DNA of 6,833 bases. Origin: Anaerolineae bacterium (GTDB lineage: Bacteria; Chloroflexota; Anaerolineae; Aggregatilineales; Aggregatilineaceae). The DNA is taken from the NCBI GenBank assembly GCA_016929355.1, contig JAFGJA010000355.1, positions 1-6,833 of the forward strand. Direction: 5' to 3'. Positions within the stretch are counted from its first letter, which is position 1, and every line of letters starts with the position of its first letter. Below, in pieces: positions 1 to 5,544 of this stretch. A program made the translations under genes and the position numbers. The notes below the pieces were generated by a model, which worked only from the letters and a program-made list of their open reading frames with translations, did not search any database and was not told the DNA's origin.

Positions 1-1
1 G

Positions 2-23
2 GGGCGGACCAATGTGTCCGCCC
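2..23 (+). repeat. Palindromic hairpin unit with CAATGT loop
   Basis: GGGCGGAC (2-9) pairs perfectly with GTCCGCCC (16-23) around the 6-nt loop CAATGT (10-15). The same loop and the flanking AC/GT pairs recur in the hairpin after phoU at 2354-2382, with a different but still self-complementary stem. The unit starts at the window edge, so its left flank is unknown. It resembles the GTAGGGGC-type intergenic palindromes that are abundant in Chloroflexota. Confidence 0.7.
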
Positions 24-24
24 T

Positions 25-46
25 GGGCCGACACGCTGGTCGGCCC
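25..46 (-). repeat. Palindromic hairpin unit with CAGCGT loop, inverted relative to its neighbour
   Basis: GGGCCGAC (25-32) pairs perfectly with GTCGGCCC (39-46). Read on the minus strand, the loop is CAGCGT and the unit is preceded by TGTAGGGGCC. It differs from the CAATGT loop of the adjacent unit by two transitions. The two units sit one base apart in opposite orientation, forming a double hairpin of 46 bases. Confidence 0.7.
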
Positions 47-127
47 CTACAGAAAACCATGTGCCGACTTCCGCCATCGTGTACTAGGGGGTGAGGCCGA
101 AAGTAGAAGAATAAAAATTGCTTAACT

Positions 128-1207
128 TTACAACCGGCGGGTGCGCGGTTGCTGATCATCGTCGTCAGCCAACCCGATCCCCTTCGATCCCTGCACGGAT
201 TGGCCCGCAATCAAGGAGAGCGTATTCCTCAGCTTGGCTAGCTTCGGGCCAATGGGACGCTGATAGTCAACGGCGCTGTCATCATCGCCCTGAAGAATCT
301 GGCGCGCTTTAGCGAGCAAATTCTTTTTGGGGTCTGCTTGCGTCTCGTCCTTTTGAGGCGCGCCACCTTGCAGATGTTGCAAGCCTTCTTCCAGCGTGAT
401 CGTGCGTTCGGTCAAGCCAATGGTCAGAGCCATCACTTCCGAGACATATTCCGGGTCATCTAATTCAATCACACGCTCCGGCCCCAGCGCCGATTTCCAG
501 AACTCAACGACACTCGCATTAGCCGAGGCCCCGGTAGGAATAATCGTGAAAATGTGATATTTTTCGGCGGCTTCGGTGATGATTTGATCGAGCGGCACAT
601 CGTCTTTCAGGCCGGGACCGATGAAGCGGTTCACTTCCTCTTTACGCACGACCTGACCGCTTGCTTCCTCATCCGTGATAATGAACAAATACCCCTTTTT
701 CTGACGCTTTTCCCAGCAATCAATCGAGGTGTGACGCGCCGCCAGATAAAACATGTGCTCGGCGGATTCGCCGGGAGAACCACCGCCCGCCAAGCGTCCA
801 CCAATGATCATATTCTCCAGATGTTCGTCCATGCGGTTATCGGACTCAAACTGTCCGACCTGAAGCGGCACTTGATTGCGCGCGGCATGGGCAAACGCCG
901 CAAACAAAATTTGAGGATGCGGGATATATTCGTGGCCTAACAGCAGCTTGAACAACTGCGGCAGGTCGCTGTGAATGGCCCGCACCACGCGCCCCATTGA
1001 TCCGCTCACATCGAGCGCAATAATGATTGCGTTGGAGTTGGGATGTTCCTCACTATCACGACTTTCGCGGACCTCGATCCCATACGGGTTTAACGAAGGA
1101 TGCACTTCGGACGCGCCCTGGCTGTAAGCAAAACTGTCTTGCCCCCGCGAGCGCTGCTGCTTAATGCGCGTTTGGTAGGTATTTGGCGACCACTTTCCAC
1201 CGCCCAT
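128..1207 (-). CDS. VWA domain protein with intact MIDAS, possible partner of the pseudokinase
   Basis: 359 residues with no signal peptide or membrane helix visible, so probably cytoplasmic. A short N-terminal segment (GGGKWSPNTYQTR, then a RGQDSFAYS region) precedes a von Willebrand factor A domain at about residues 58-268. The metal-ion-dependent adhesion site is preserved: DVSGS gives D66, S68 and S70; ITDEE gives T178 and D179; and a glycine- and serine-rich GGGSPGES (141-148) occupies the middle loop where the third ligand is expected. It can therefore probably bind a divalent metal and a partner protein. The tail after about 285 is charged and low in complexity, with DDD and DDDD runs and a basic RTRRL end. 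AAGGAA lies about 9 nt before the ATG. It is probably cotranscribed with the pseudokinase gene. The domain is clear, but the biological role is not known. Confidence 0.8.
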   Translation of the reverse strand: MGGGKWSPNTYQTRIKQQRSRGQDSFAYSQGASEVHPSLNPYGIEVRESRDSEEHPNSNAIIIALDVSGSMGRVVRAIHSDLPQLFKLLLGHEYIPHPQILFAAFAHAARNQVPLQVGQFESDNRMDEHLENMIIGGRLAGGGSPGESAEHMFYLAARHTSIDCWEKRQKKGYLFIITDEEASGQVVRKEEVNRFIGPGLKDDVPLDQIITEAAEKYHIFTIIPTGASANASVVEFWKSALGPERVIELDDPEYVSEVMALTIGLTERTITLEEGLQHLQGGAPQKDETQADPKKNLLAKARQILQGDDDSAVDYQRPIGPKLAKLRNTLSLIAGQSVQGSKGIGLADDDDQQPRTRRL

Positions 1208-1268
1208 AATGGATATTCCTTTCTCTCTTCTGACTAAATTTTTACAACTCGATCTTGGCTAACCGGGC

Positions 1269-2270
1269 CTAACCCGTCCGATCTGGCATCGTAAACACGC
1301 GAAATTCACGCGGTCCCCAGCAGGATTCAATAATCTGGTCAAACTCTTGCAGCAGTAACCAGGCGGTCTTCTCTGTCGATAAACAGCGCCAGAAATAACT
1401 CTTTAGCGCTTGGGGCAGTGATGGCAAATCAAGCTCATTCTCCCGCTTGGCTAAGGGATCAATCGCCATCAAGTAAAGCATCGTCCGCACCGCTAGCCCA
1501 ATGTCGAGAGCAGCTTTGGCCGGTTGTTTCACACTGGGCGGATACCATTCCTCATAAGGCACACTGAGCGCTTTCATTTTTTCCGGTTCGCCATTTGGCA
1601 CACGGACGGAAAAGCCCCACCCCATCAACATGACCCGGTGGCCCTTTGGTTCGATCCAGATATACGGCGGCAGCACCGCCCCGTGAATCACACCGTTATC
1701 GTGCGCAAAACCCAGCACATTCAGCAAGCGTCGCCACATCCAGGCCATATCTTTGGGGTGAATGCCTGCGCCATACGTCCGCTTGACTTCTTCCAATGTA
1801 TAAAATTCGTCAGGCGCGGTGATCTGTTCATCCATGCTCACAATATTCACCTGACGCGCCTGGGGGATCGTCGCATCTTGATAAGCAAACGACTCTAGAA
1901 TACGCGGGACCAGGGGTTGAAAATCATCATAATCCGCGCACTGCTGGAAAAAATAGAGGGTTTGCGCTTCGTTGGTCACGAGATCATTATCGGCAACATG
2001 GCGCGCCAACCGGAACAAGCCCTGCCGCGCCTGCCCTGCCTGCCGGAACGTGCAGCGATACACGTTACAGAGATCGTCTTTCGTGATCAGATCGCGGAGA
2101 ATGTAAATACGAGTCGGGGTTTGGACGACGACTTCATCGCCGATAATGCTGGTTTGCCAACCGCTCACTAAGATTGTCGCCTGGCAAGCGGCACATTTGA
2201 CTAATTGTTCTTCCTGCGTGGTTTTGGGGAGTGGCTTTCCACAATTCGGACAAGCAAGCGTTTCGATCAT
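1269..2270 (-). CDS. Zinc-ribbon protein with a protein-kinase-like, probably inactive domain
   Basis: 333 residues with no transmembrane segment, probably cytoplasmic. The N-terminus is a zinc ribbon with two CxxC pairs (C7/C10 and C26/C29). From about residue 55 to 320 the sequence follows a protein kinase fold. The glycine-rich loop is poorly recognisable. An arginine (about R87) sits where the ATP-binding lysine is expected, and a possible alpha-C glutamate is E101. The catalytic loop reads VIHGAVLPPYIWI (194-206), so the HRD aspartate is alanine (A198) and the loop asparagine is tyrosine (Y203). The DFG position reads GWG (217-219). The fold-stabilising aspartate of helix F (about D256, ALDIGLAV) is kept. 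These losses indicate a pseudokinase. A WGPREFRVFTMP tail (318-329) closes the domain. It lies 61 bp upstream of a VWA gene, its likely partner. Specific function is unknown; the fold assignment is fairly strong. Confidence 0.75.
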   Translation of the reverse strand: MIETLACPNCGKPLPKTTQEEQLVKCAACQATILVSGWQTSIIGDEVVVQTPTRIYILRDLITKDDLCNVYRCTFRQAGQARQGLFRLARHVADNDLVTNEAQTLYFFQQCADYDDFQPLVPRILESFAYQDATIPQARQVNIVSMDEQITAPDEFYTLEEVKRTYGAGIHPKDMAWMWRRLLNVLGFAHDNGVIHGAVLPPYIWIEPKGHRVMLMGWGFSVRVPNGEPEKMKALSVPYEEWYPPSVKQPAKAALDIGLAVRTMLYLMAIDPLAKRENELDLPSLPQALKSYFWRCLSTEKTAWLLLQEFDQIIESCWGPREFRVFTMPDRTG

Positions 2271-2276
2271 AGGTTA

Positions 2277-2284
2277 TTCCTCCT
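2277..2284 (-). promoter_or_regulatory. Ribosome binding site of the zinc-ribbon pseudokinase gene
   Basis: AGGAGGAA on the minus strand, 6 nt before the ATG at 2268-2270. It is a strong Shine-Dalgarno sequence that fixes this start. The reading continues directly into the first zinc-binding cysteine pair. Confidence 0.75.
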
Positions 2285-2291
2285 GGCTCAC

Positions 2292-2320
2292 ACTATAGCA
2301 TGGCGGCAACCTACGAGCAA
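2292..2320 (-). promoter_or_regulatory. Candidate sigma-70-type promoter for the pseudokinase-VWA pair
   Basis: On the minus strand, TATAGT (2297-2292) is preceded by TGC, an extended -10. A TTGCTC (2320-2315) lies exactly 17 nt upstream as a -35 matching three of six consensus bases. The site sits between the phoU terminator and the next gene, where a promoter is expected. Transcription would start near 2285, giving a very short leader that begins about at the ribosome binding site. It is a sequence match only. Confidence 0.45.
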
Positions 2321-2353
2321 CGCGGAGGACTGACCAGGGGGTACTTCAGAAAA

Positions 2354-2382
2354 GCAGGGGAGCACCAATGTGTGCCCCCTGC
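2354..2382 (-). terminator. Putative Rho-independent terminator after phoU
   Basis: Seven nucleotides after the phoU TAA the minus strand folds into an 11-bp GC-rich stem (GCAGGGG and GCAC paired with GTGC and CCCCTGC, one bulged base) with a 6-nt loop. On the minus strand TTTTCT follows immediately. This fits an intrinsic terminator closing the pst-phoU operon. The T-run is short (four), so efficiency is uncertain. The loop reads CAATGT on the plus strand, the same as the palindrome at 2-23, so the hairpin appears to be a member of an intergenic repeat family. Confidence 0.65.
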
Positions 2383-2389
2383 CTCACGC

Positions 2390-3061
2390 TTACGGCTCGA
2401 CATTCAATTCTTCAACGCTGCCGGTAGCAATATAGATCACGCGCTCAACAACGTTCGTCACCAGATCGCCAATGCGTTCCAATTGTTGCGCAACCCCTAG
2501 AATGCCCATTGAGGCCGTAACCTTTTTCTCTTTTTTCGCTTTTGCCATGTGTTCGATCACATTGCTGACCACTGTTTCCAACATCTGATCGACTTCGGCT
2601 TCGCGGCTGGCTGCCTGTTTCGCCAGTTCAATATCGCCCTCAGCGTAGGCTTGCAAACACTGATCCAGCATCGACGCGACCAGTTCACCCATTGCTTTGA
2701 GTGCTGAAGGTTGTTCGACTTTCTGATACCGCTTGACCTGGGAAATAGCTTCGGCAATATCTTTAGCTTTATCGCCAATCTGTTCCAGATCAACAATGAT
2801 ATTGATCACGGCGATGATTGTGCGGAGATCGCTGGCGGCGGGCTGCTGCGTGGCAATGAGTTTAAAGCAATCATCCTCAATAGTGAACCGCAGTTCATTA
2901 ACCGCCTGATCAGAGGCAATGACCTCTTTTGCCAGTTCCTTATCCAATTCTTCCAACGCCCGCAGCGCTTCGTGTAGTTCGGTCTTAACCAACTGCCCCA
3001 GTTCCAACACACGGGCGCGCAGTTGGTCTAATTCCTGGTCAAAGTATCGTCGTGTCGGCAT
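2390..3061 (-). CDS. phoU: Phosphate transport system regulator PhoU
   Basis: Cytoplasmic all-helical regulator that links PstSCAB activity to the Pho signalling kinase and limits phosphate uptake. The product is 223 residues, within the usual 215-240. It shows the two tandem three-helix PhoU repeats. The first carries the metal-cluster motif DLEQIGDKAKDIAE at 91-104. The second carries LERIGDLVTNVVERVIY at 194-210. In the second repeat the usual histidine and alanine after IGD are leucine and valine (commonly ERIGDHATNIAE), so its metal site may differ slightly. The N-terminal FDQELDQLR start is typical of the family. An AAGGAG lies 7 nt before the ATG. It is the last gene of the pst operon and is followed by a hairpin terminator. 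No PhoR or PhoB sensor pair is present in the window. Confidence 0.96.
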   Translation of the reverse strand: MPTRRYFDQELDQLRARVLELGQLVKTELHEALRALEELDKELAKEVIASDQAVNELRFTIEDDCFKLIATQQPAASDLRTIIAVINIIVDLEQIGDKAKDIAEAISQVKRYQKVEQPSALKAMGELVASMLDQCLQAYAEGDIELAKQAASREAEVDQMLETVVSNVIEHMAKAKKEKKVTASMGILGVAQQLERIGDLVTNVVERVIYIATGSVEELNVEP

Positions 3062-3068
3062 CCATTTT

Positions 3069-3075
3069 ACTCCTT
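3069..3075 (-). promoter_or_regulatory. Ribosome binding site of phoU
   Basis: AAGGAGT on the minus strand, 7 nt before the phoU ATG at 3059-3061. It supports that start and shows phoU can be translated independently of pstB2, whose stop is 47 bp upstream. Confidence 0.7.
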
Positions 3076-3108
3076 ACACCTGTGAAAACACGCTGGTAGT
3101 CAAAACGG

Positions 3109-3879
3109 TTATCCACGCCGTCCGGTAATATACGCCTCGGTTAATGCTTCGCGGGGCGAGGTAAAAATCGTTCCTGTTTCATCGAACTCAACCAACTTGC
3201 CCAGCCAGAAAAACCCGGTGCGATCCGAGACACGGGCCGCTTGCTGCATGTTGTGCGTTACAATCACAATTGTATACGTTTCGGCTAATTTCCGCATGAG
3301 TTCTTCCACGCGCAGTGTCGCTACTGGGTCCAGCGCCGAACACGGTTCGTCCATCAGAATCACCTCCGGTTTGACAGCAACGGTGCGCGCAATACACAAA
3401 CGCTGCTGCTGGCCGGGATTGAGACCCAGCGCGGAATCCTTGAGGCGATCTTTCACCTCATCCCACAACCCCGCATCGGTCAGGCTCTCTTCGACCATCT
3501 GCGGCAAATTGCCATTATGAACCATACCCAACACGCGCGGCCCAAACGCGACATTATCGTAAATGCTCTGCGGGAACGGGTTAGGCCGCTGAAAGACCAT
3601 CCCGACACGCTGGCGCAGTTCAACTACATCCACATCCGGCGCGTAAATATCCTCGCCATCCAGTTTGATGACGCCTTCGGCGCGCGTACCGGAAATCGTG
3701 TCATTCATGCGGTTAATCGCCCGCAAAAACGTCGATTTGCCACAGCCAGAAGGCCCAATCAGCGCGGTGATCTCGTTCTGCTGGATCGCCAGATTCAGAT
3801 CAATCAGCGCGTGAAACTCGTCGTAGAAAAAGTTGAAATCCTGCACTTGGATTTTGGGTTGTGTCATCTTGGTCGCCAT
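3109..3879 (-). CDS. pstB: Phosphate transporter ATPase PstB with non-canonical signature motif (PstB2)
   Basis: Second ABC ATPase of the operon, 256 residues and the closer of the two to textbook PstB. Walker A is GPSGCGKST (42-50), the Q-loop is GMVFQRP with Q97, Walker B is VILMDEP with catalytic E178, the D-loop is SALDP, and the switch histidine is H209 in VTHN followed by MQQAARVSD. It ends with the PstB hallmark AYITGRRG. The exception is the ABC signature, LNPGQ (153-157, positions 3409-3423) instead of LSGGQ. That serine and glycine normally contact the ATP gamma-phosphate bound by the partner subunit. The gene therefore complements the upstream one, which keeps LSGGQ but lacks its own catalytic residues. 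The ATG shares its A with the preceding TAA. Upstream there is only a weak G-rich stretch, so translation is probably coupled. A second in-frame ATG four codons in is an alternative start. Confidence 0.94.
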   Translation of the reverse strand: MATKMTQPKIQVQDFNFFYDEFHALIDLNLAIQQNEITALIGPSGCGKSTFLRAINRMNDTISGTRAEGVIKLDGEDIYAPDVDVVELRQRVGMVFQRPNPFPQSIYDNVAFGPRVLGMVHNGNLPQMVEESLTDAGLWDEVKDRLKDSALGLNPGQQQRLCIARTVAVKPEVILMDEPCSALDPVATLRVEELMRKLAETYTIVIVTHNMQQAARVSDRTGFFWLGKLVEFDETGTIFTSPREALTEAYITGRRG

Positions 3880-4637
3880 TAGCCAAACCGCCCCGTGATA
3901 TAGTCTTCGGTACGTTGATCTTTCGGATGTTTGAACATGCGCTCGGCGGTATCGATCTCGACCAATTCGCCATCCAACATAAACGCGGCCCGTGTTGCTA
4001 CACGCGCCCCTTGTTGGACGCTGTGCGGAACCATGATCACCGTATACTGCTGTTTGAGTTCATACAGCGATTCTTCAACCATACTGGTGGAGATCGGATC
4101 AAGGCCGGAGGTGGGATTATCGAGAATCAGCACTTCCGGTTCCAGCATCAAACTGCGCGCGATACACAACCGTTGTTTCTGCCCCCCGGATAAGCGGGAG
4201 GCGGGGTGATCGAGCCGGTCTTTAACTTCATCCCACAAGGCCGCCTGGGTCAGCGAGCGTTCAATGCGTTCATTGAGCAAGGCCGTGTCCCGAATCCCGG
4301 CCATGTGCGGGCCATACGTGAGATTGCCGCGAATCGATCCCGGTAGGGGCGTCGGCACAGCAAAAACCATCCCGATCCGGCGGCGCAGATCGGTCACATT
4401 CACGCCCAACGCGAACACGTCCTGCCCATCGACCAGGATAGTGCCCCGGTAATCGGCTCCCGGCGTCAAATCGGACAGGCGGTTAAAGAGCCGGAGCAAG
4501 GTCGTTTTGCCGCTCCGCGCGGGGCCGAACAACACAAAAATCTCGTTGGCGCGAATGGTCAGCGACACATGCTTGAGTGCTTCCGTCCCATCGGCATAGG
4601 TGTAGGATACATTTTGCACGGAAATTTTGGCTTGCAT
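3879..4637 (-). CDS. pstB: PstB-type phosphate transporter ATPase, degenerate catalytic site (PstB1)
   Basis: ABC ATPase of the phosphate importer, 252 residues, normal PstB length, ending in the PstB signature DYITGRFG. Walker A is intact as GPARSGKTT (38-46), although PstB usually has GPSGCGKST. The Q-loop glutamine is replaced by alanine (GMVFAVP, A93). The signature LSGGQ is intact (149-153). Walker B reads VLILDNP (169-175), so the catalytic glutamate is asparagine (N174). The D-loop is SGLDP and the switch histidine is kept in an unusual VPHS context (H205). It can probably bind ATP but should hydrolyse it poorly with its own site. Its LSGGQ could still complete the active site of the neighbouring PstB. 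It overlaps the next gene by one base (TAATG), which favours coupled, equimolar synthesis. Each substitution needs two or more base changes, so sequencing error is unlikely. A regulatory or structural role is inferred. Confidence 0.93.
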   Translation of the reverse strand: MQAKISVQNVSYTYADGTEALKHVSLTIRANEIFVLFGPARSGKTTLLRLFNRLSDLTPGADYRGTILVDGQDVFALGVNVTDLRRRIGMVFAVPTPLPGSIRGNLTYGPHMAGIRDTALLNERIERSLTQAALWDEVKDRLDHPASRLSGGQKQRLCIARSLMLEPEVLILDNPTSGLDPISTSMVEESLYELKQQYTVIMVPHSVQQGARVATRAAFMLDGELVEIDTAERMFKHPKDQRTEDYITGRFG

Positions 4638-4642
4638 GATAG

Positions 4643-4649
4643 TCCTCCT
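4643..4649 (-). promoter_or_regulatory. Ribosome binding site of the first pstB
   Basis: AGGAGGA on the minus strand, 5 nt before the ATG at 4635-4637. It begins inside the TAG stop codon of pstA. It is a near-perfect Shine-Dalgarno sequence and fixes the start of the first ATPase gene. Confidence 0.75.
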
Positions 4650-5544
4650 ACCAATCCCGGCGGCGGCGCATATTTGTACGAATAACGGTGGCGATCAACG
4701 TCAGGGACAGCACTAACAGCAGCAGCACCAACGCCGTCCCATACTGGATTTCGAGGGGCATACCGGGCACTTGCGTCGCAATCACATACAGGTGATAGGG
4801 CAGCGCCATCGTTTGATCAAACACGGATTGCGGCAGGTCCGGCAAATAGAACGCGGCCACCGTGAACAAAATGGGCGCGGTTTCGCCCGCCGCGCGGCTC
4901 AAGCCGAGGATCACGCCCGTGATAATGCCGGGGATGGCGTGCGGTAGCACCTGATGGCGGATTGTCTGCCAGCGTGTCGCGCCGAGACTCTGGCTCACCA
5001 CGCGGAACTCCTGCGGCACAGCCAGGATCGCTTCTTCGGCGGTGCTGATCACTACCGGCAGCGTCATAATCCCCAACGTGAGCGATCCGGCGACAATCGA
5101 CGTGCCGAAGTTCAGGAACAAGACAAACATCCCCAGCCCGAACAACCCGTACACAATCGACGGAATCCCCGCCAGATTCACAATCGCCAGCCGGACCCAG
5201 CGTGTCAGGCGGTTATCGCCCGCATATTCAGCGAGGTAAATCGCCGCGCCGATGGCGAGCGGAATACACACGATCCCCGTGCCAAACGTCAGCAGCAGCG
5301 TGCCCAACAGCGCAGGCATAATCCCGCCCTCGGTCATCCCGTTACGCGGTTTGGCAGTCAAAAATTCCCAACTGATCGCGCCGATCCCGTTAATGAAAAT
5401 GTAGAGGATGACCAGGATGATCGGCAGCACGACCAGACCAGCGACGCCAGTGATGACCACTGTTGCGATCTGATTGGTTTGCTGGCGTTTCAGAGTGCGC
5501 CGGTGCGAATTCGTCCGCGCATCCGTACTTTTCGTGGTATTCAT
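4648..5544 (-). CDS. pstA: Phosphate ABC transporter permease PstA
   Basis: Second permease subunit of the PstSCAB phosphate importer. The product is 298 residues, the normal family length. The N-terminus is basic and polar up to about residue 25. Membrane segments lie at about 27-50, 78-103, 120-145, 150-167, 203-230 and 268-288. The EAA coupling loop is at about 168-205 (AEEAILAVPQEFRVVSQSLG followed by ATRWQTIRHQVLP). GLSRAAGETAPI at about 214-225 is the PstA counterpart of the PstC GRAIGET motif and separates the two permeases. The ATG overlaps the pstC stop (ATGA). A strong GGGGAGG at 5551-5557, inside the last codons of pstC, lies 6 nt upstream. The gene ends in TAG 10 bp before the first pstB. 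Two stretches are unusually identical in DNA to pstC (see findings). Confidence 0.96.
   Translation of the reverse strand: MNTTKSTDARTNSHRRTLKRQQTNQIATVVITGVAGLVVLPIILVILYIFINGIGAISWEFLTAKPRNGMTEGGIMPALLGTLLLTFGTGIVCIPLAIGAAIYLAEYAGDNRLTRWVRLAIVNLAGIPSIVYGLFGLGMFVLFLNFGTSIVAGSLTLGIMTLPVVISTAEEAILAVPQEFRVVSQSLGATRWQTIRHQVLPHAIPGIITGVILGLSRAAGETAPILFTVAAFYLPDLPQSVFDQTMALPYHLYVIATQVPGMPLEIQYGTALVLLLLVLSLTLIATVIRTNMRRRRDW

Larger units (their letters stand above)
1..127. other. Non-coding region downstream of the VWA gene
   Basis: No convincing open frame or RNA gene is seen here. Bases 1-46 are two palindromes described separately. Bases 47-127 are unremarkable, with an AT-rich patch (around 108-130) just after the VWA stop but no hairpin there, so no clear terminator for the VWA gene is visible before the palindromes. 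Confidence 0.6.

Noticed and set aside
1..46. CRISPR repeat or insertion sequence terminus
   Set aside because: There are only two palindromes without regular spacers, and no transposase, target duplication or cas gene is seen.
554..940. Plus-strand open frame opposite the VWA gene
   Set aside because: The minus-strand frame carries a clear VWA domain with MIDAS and a ribosome binding site. The plus-strand frame has no such support.
1259..1277. Short near-direct repeat (GGCTAACC / GGCCTAACC) at the end of the pseudokinase gene
   Set aside because: It is too short, partly covers the stop codon, and has no hairpin or T-run to make it a terminator.
3062..3108. Internal promoter in front of phoU
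   Set aside because: On the minus strand a TTGACT is present, but the best -10 (TGTAAG) is poor, 19 nt away and overlaps the ribosome binding site. This is not enough to call a promoter.
3109..4637. One of the pstB copies as a decaying pseudogene
   Set aside because: Both are full length, in frame, with intact family-specific ends (DYITGRFG and AYITGRRG) and proper overlaps. The substitutions are confined to motifs of one composite ATP site, which fits specialisation better than decay.
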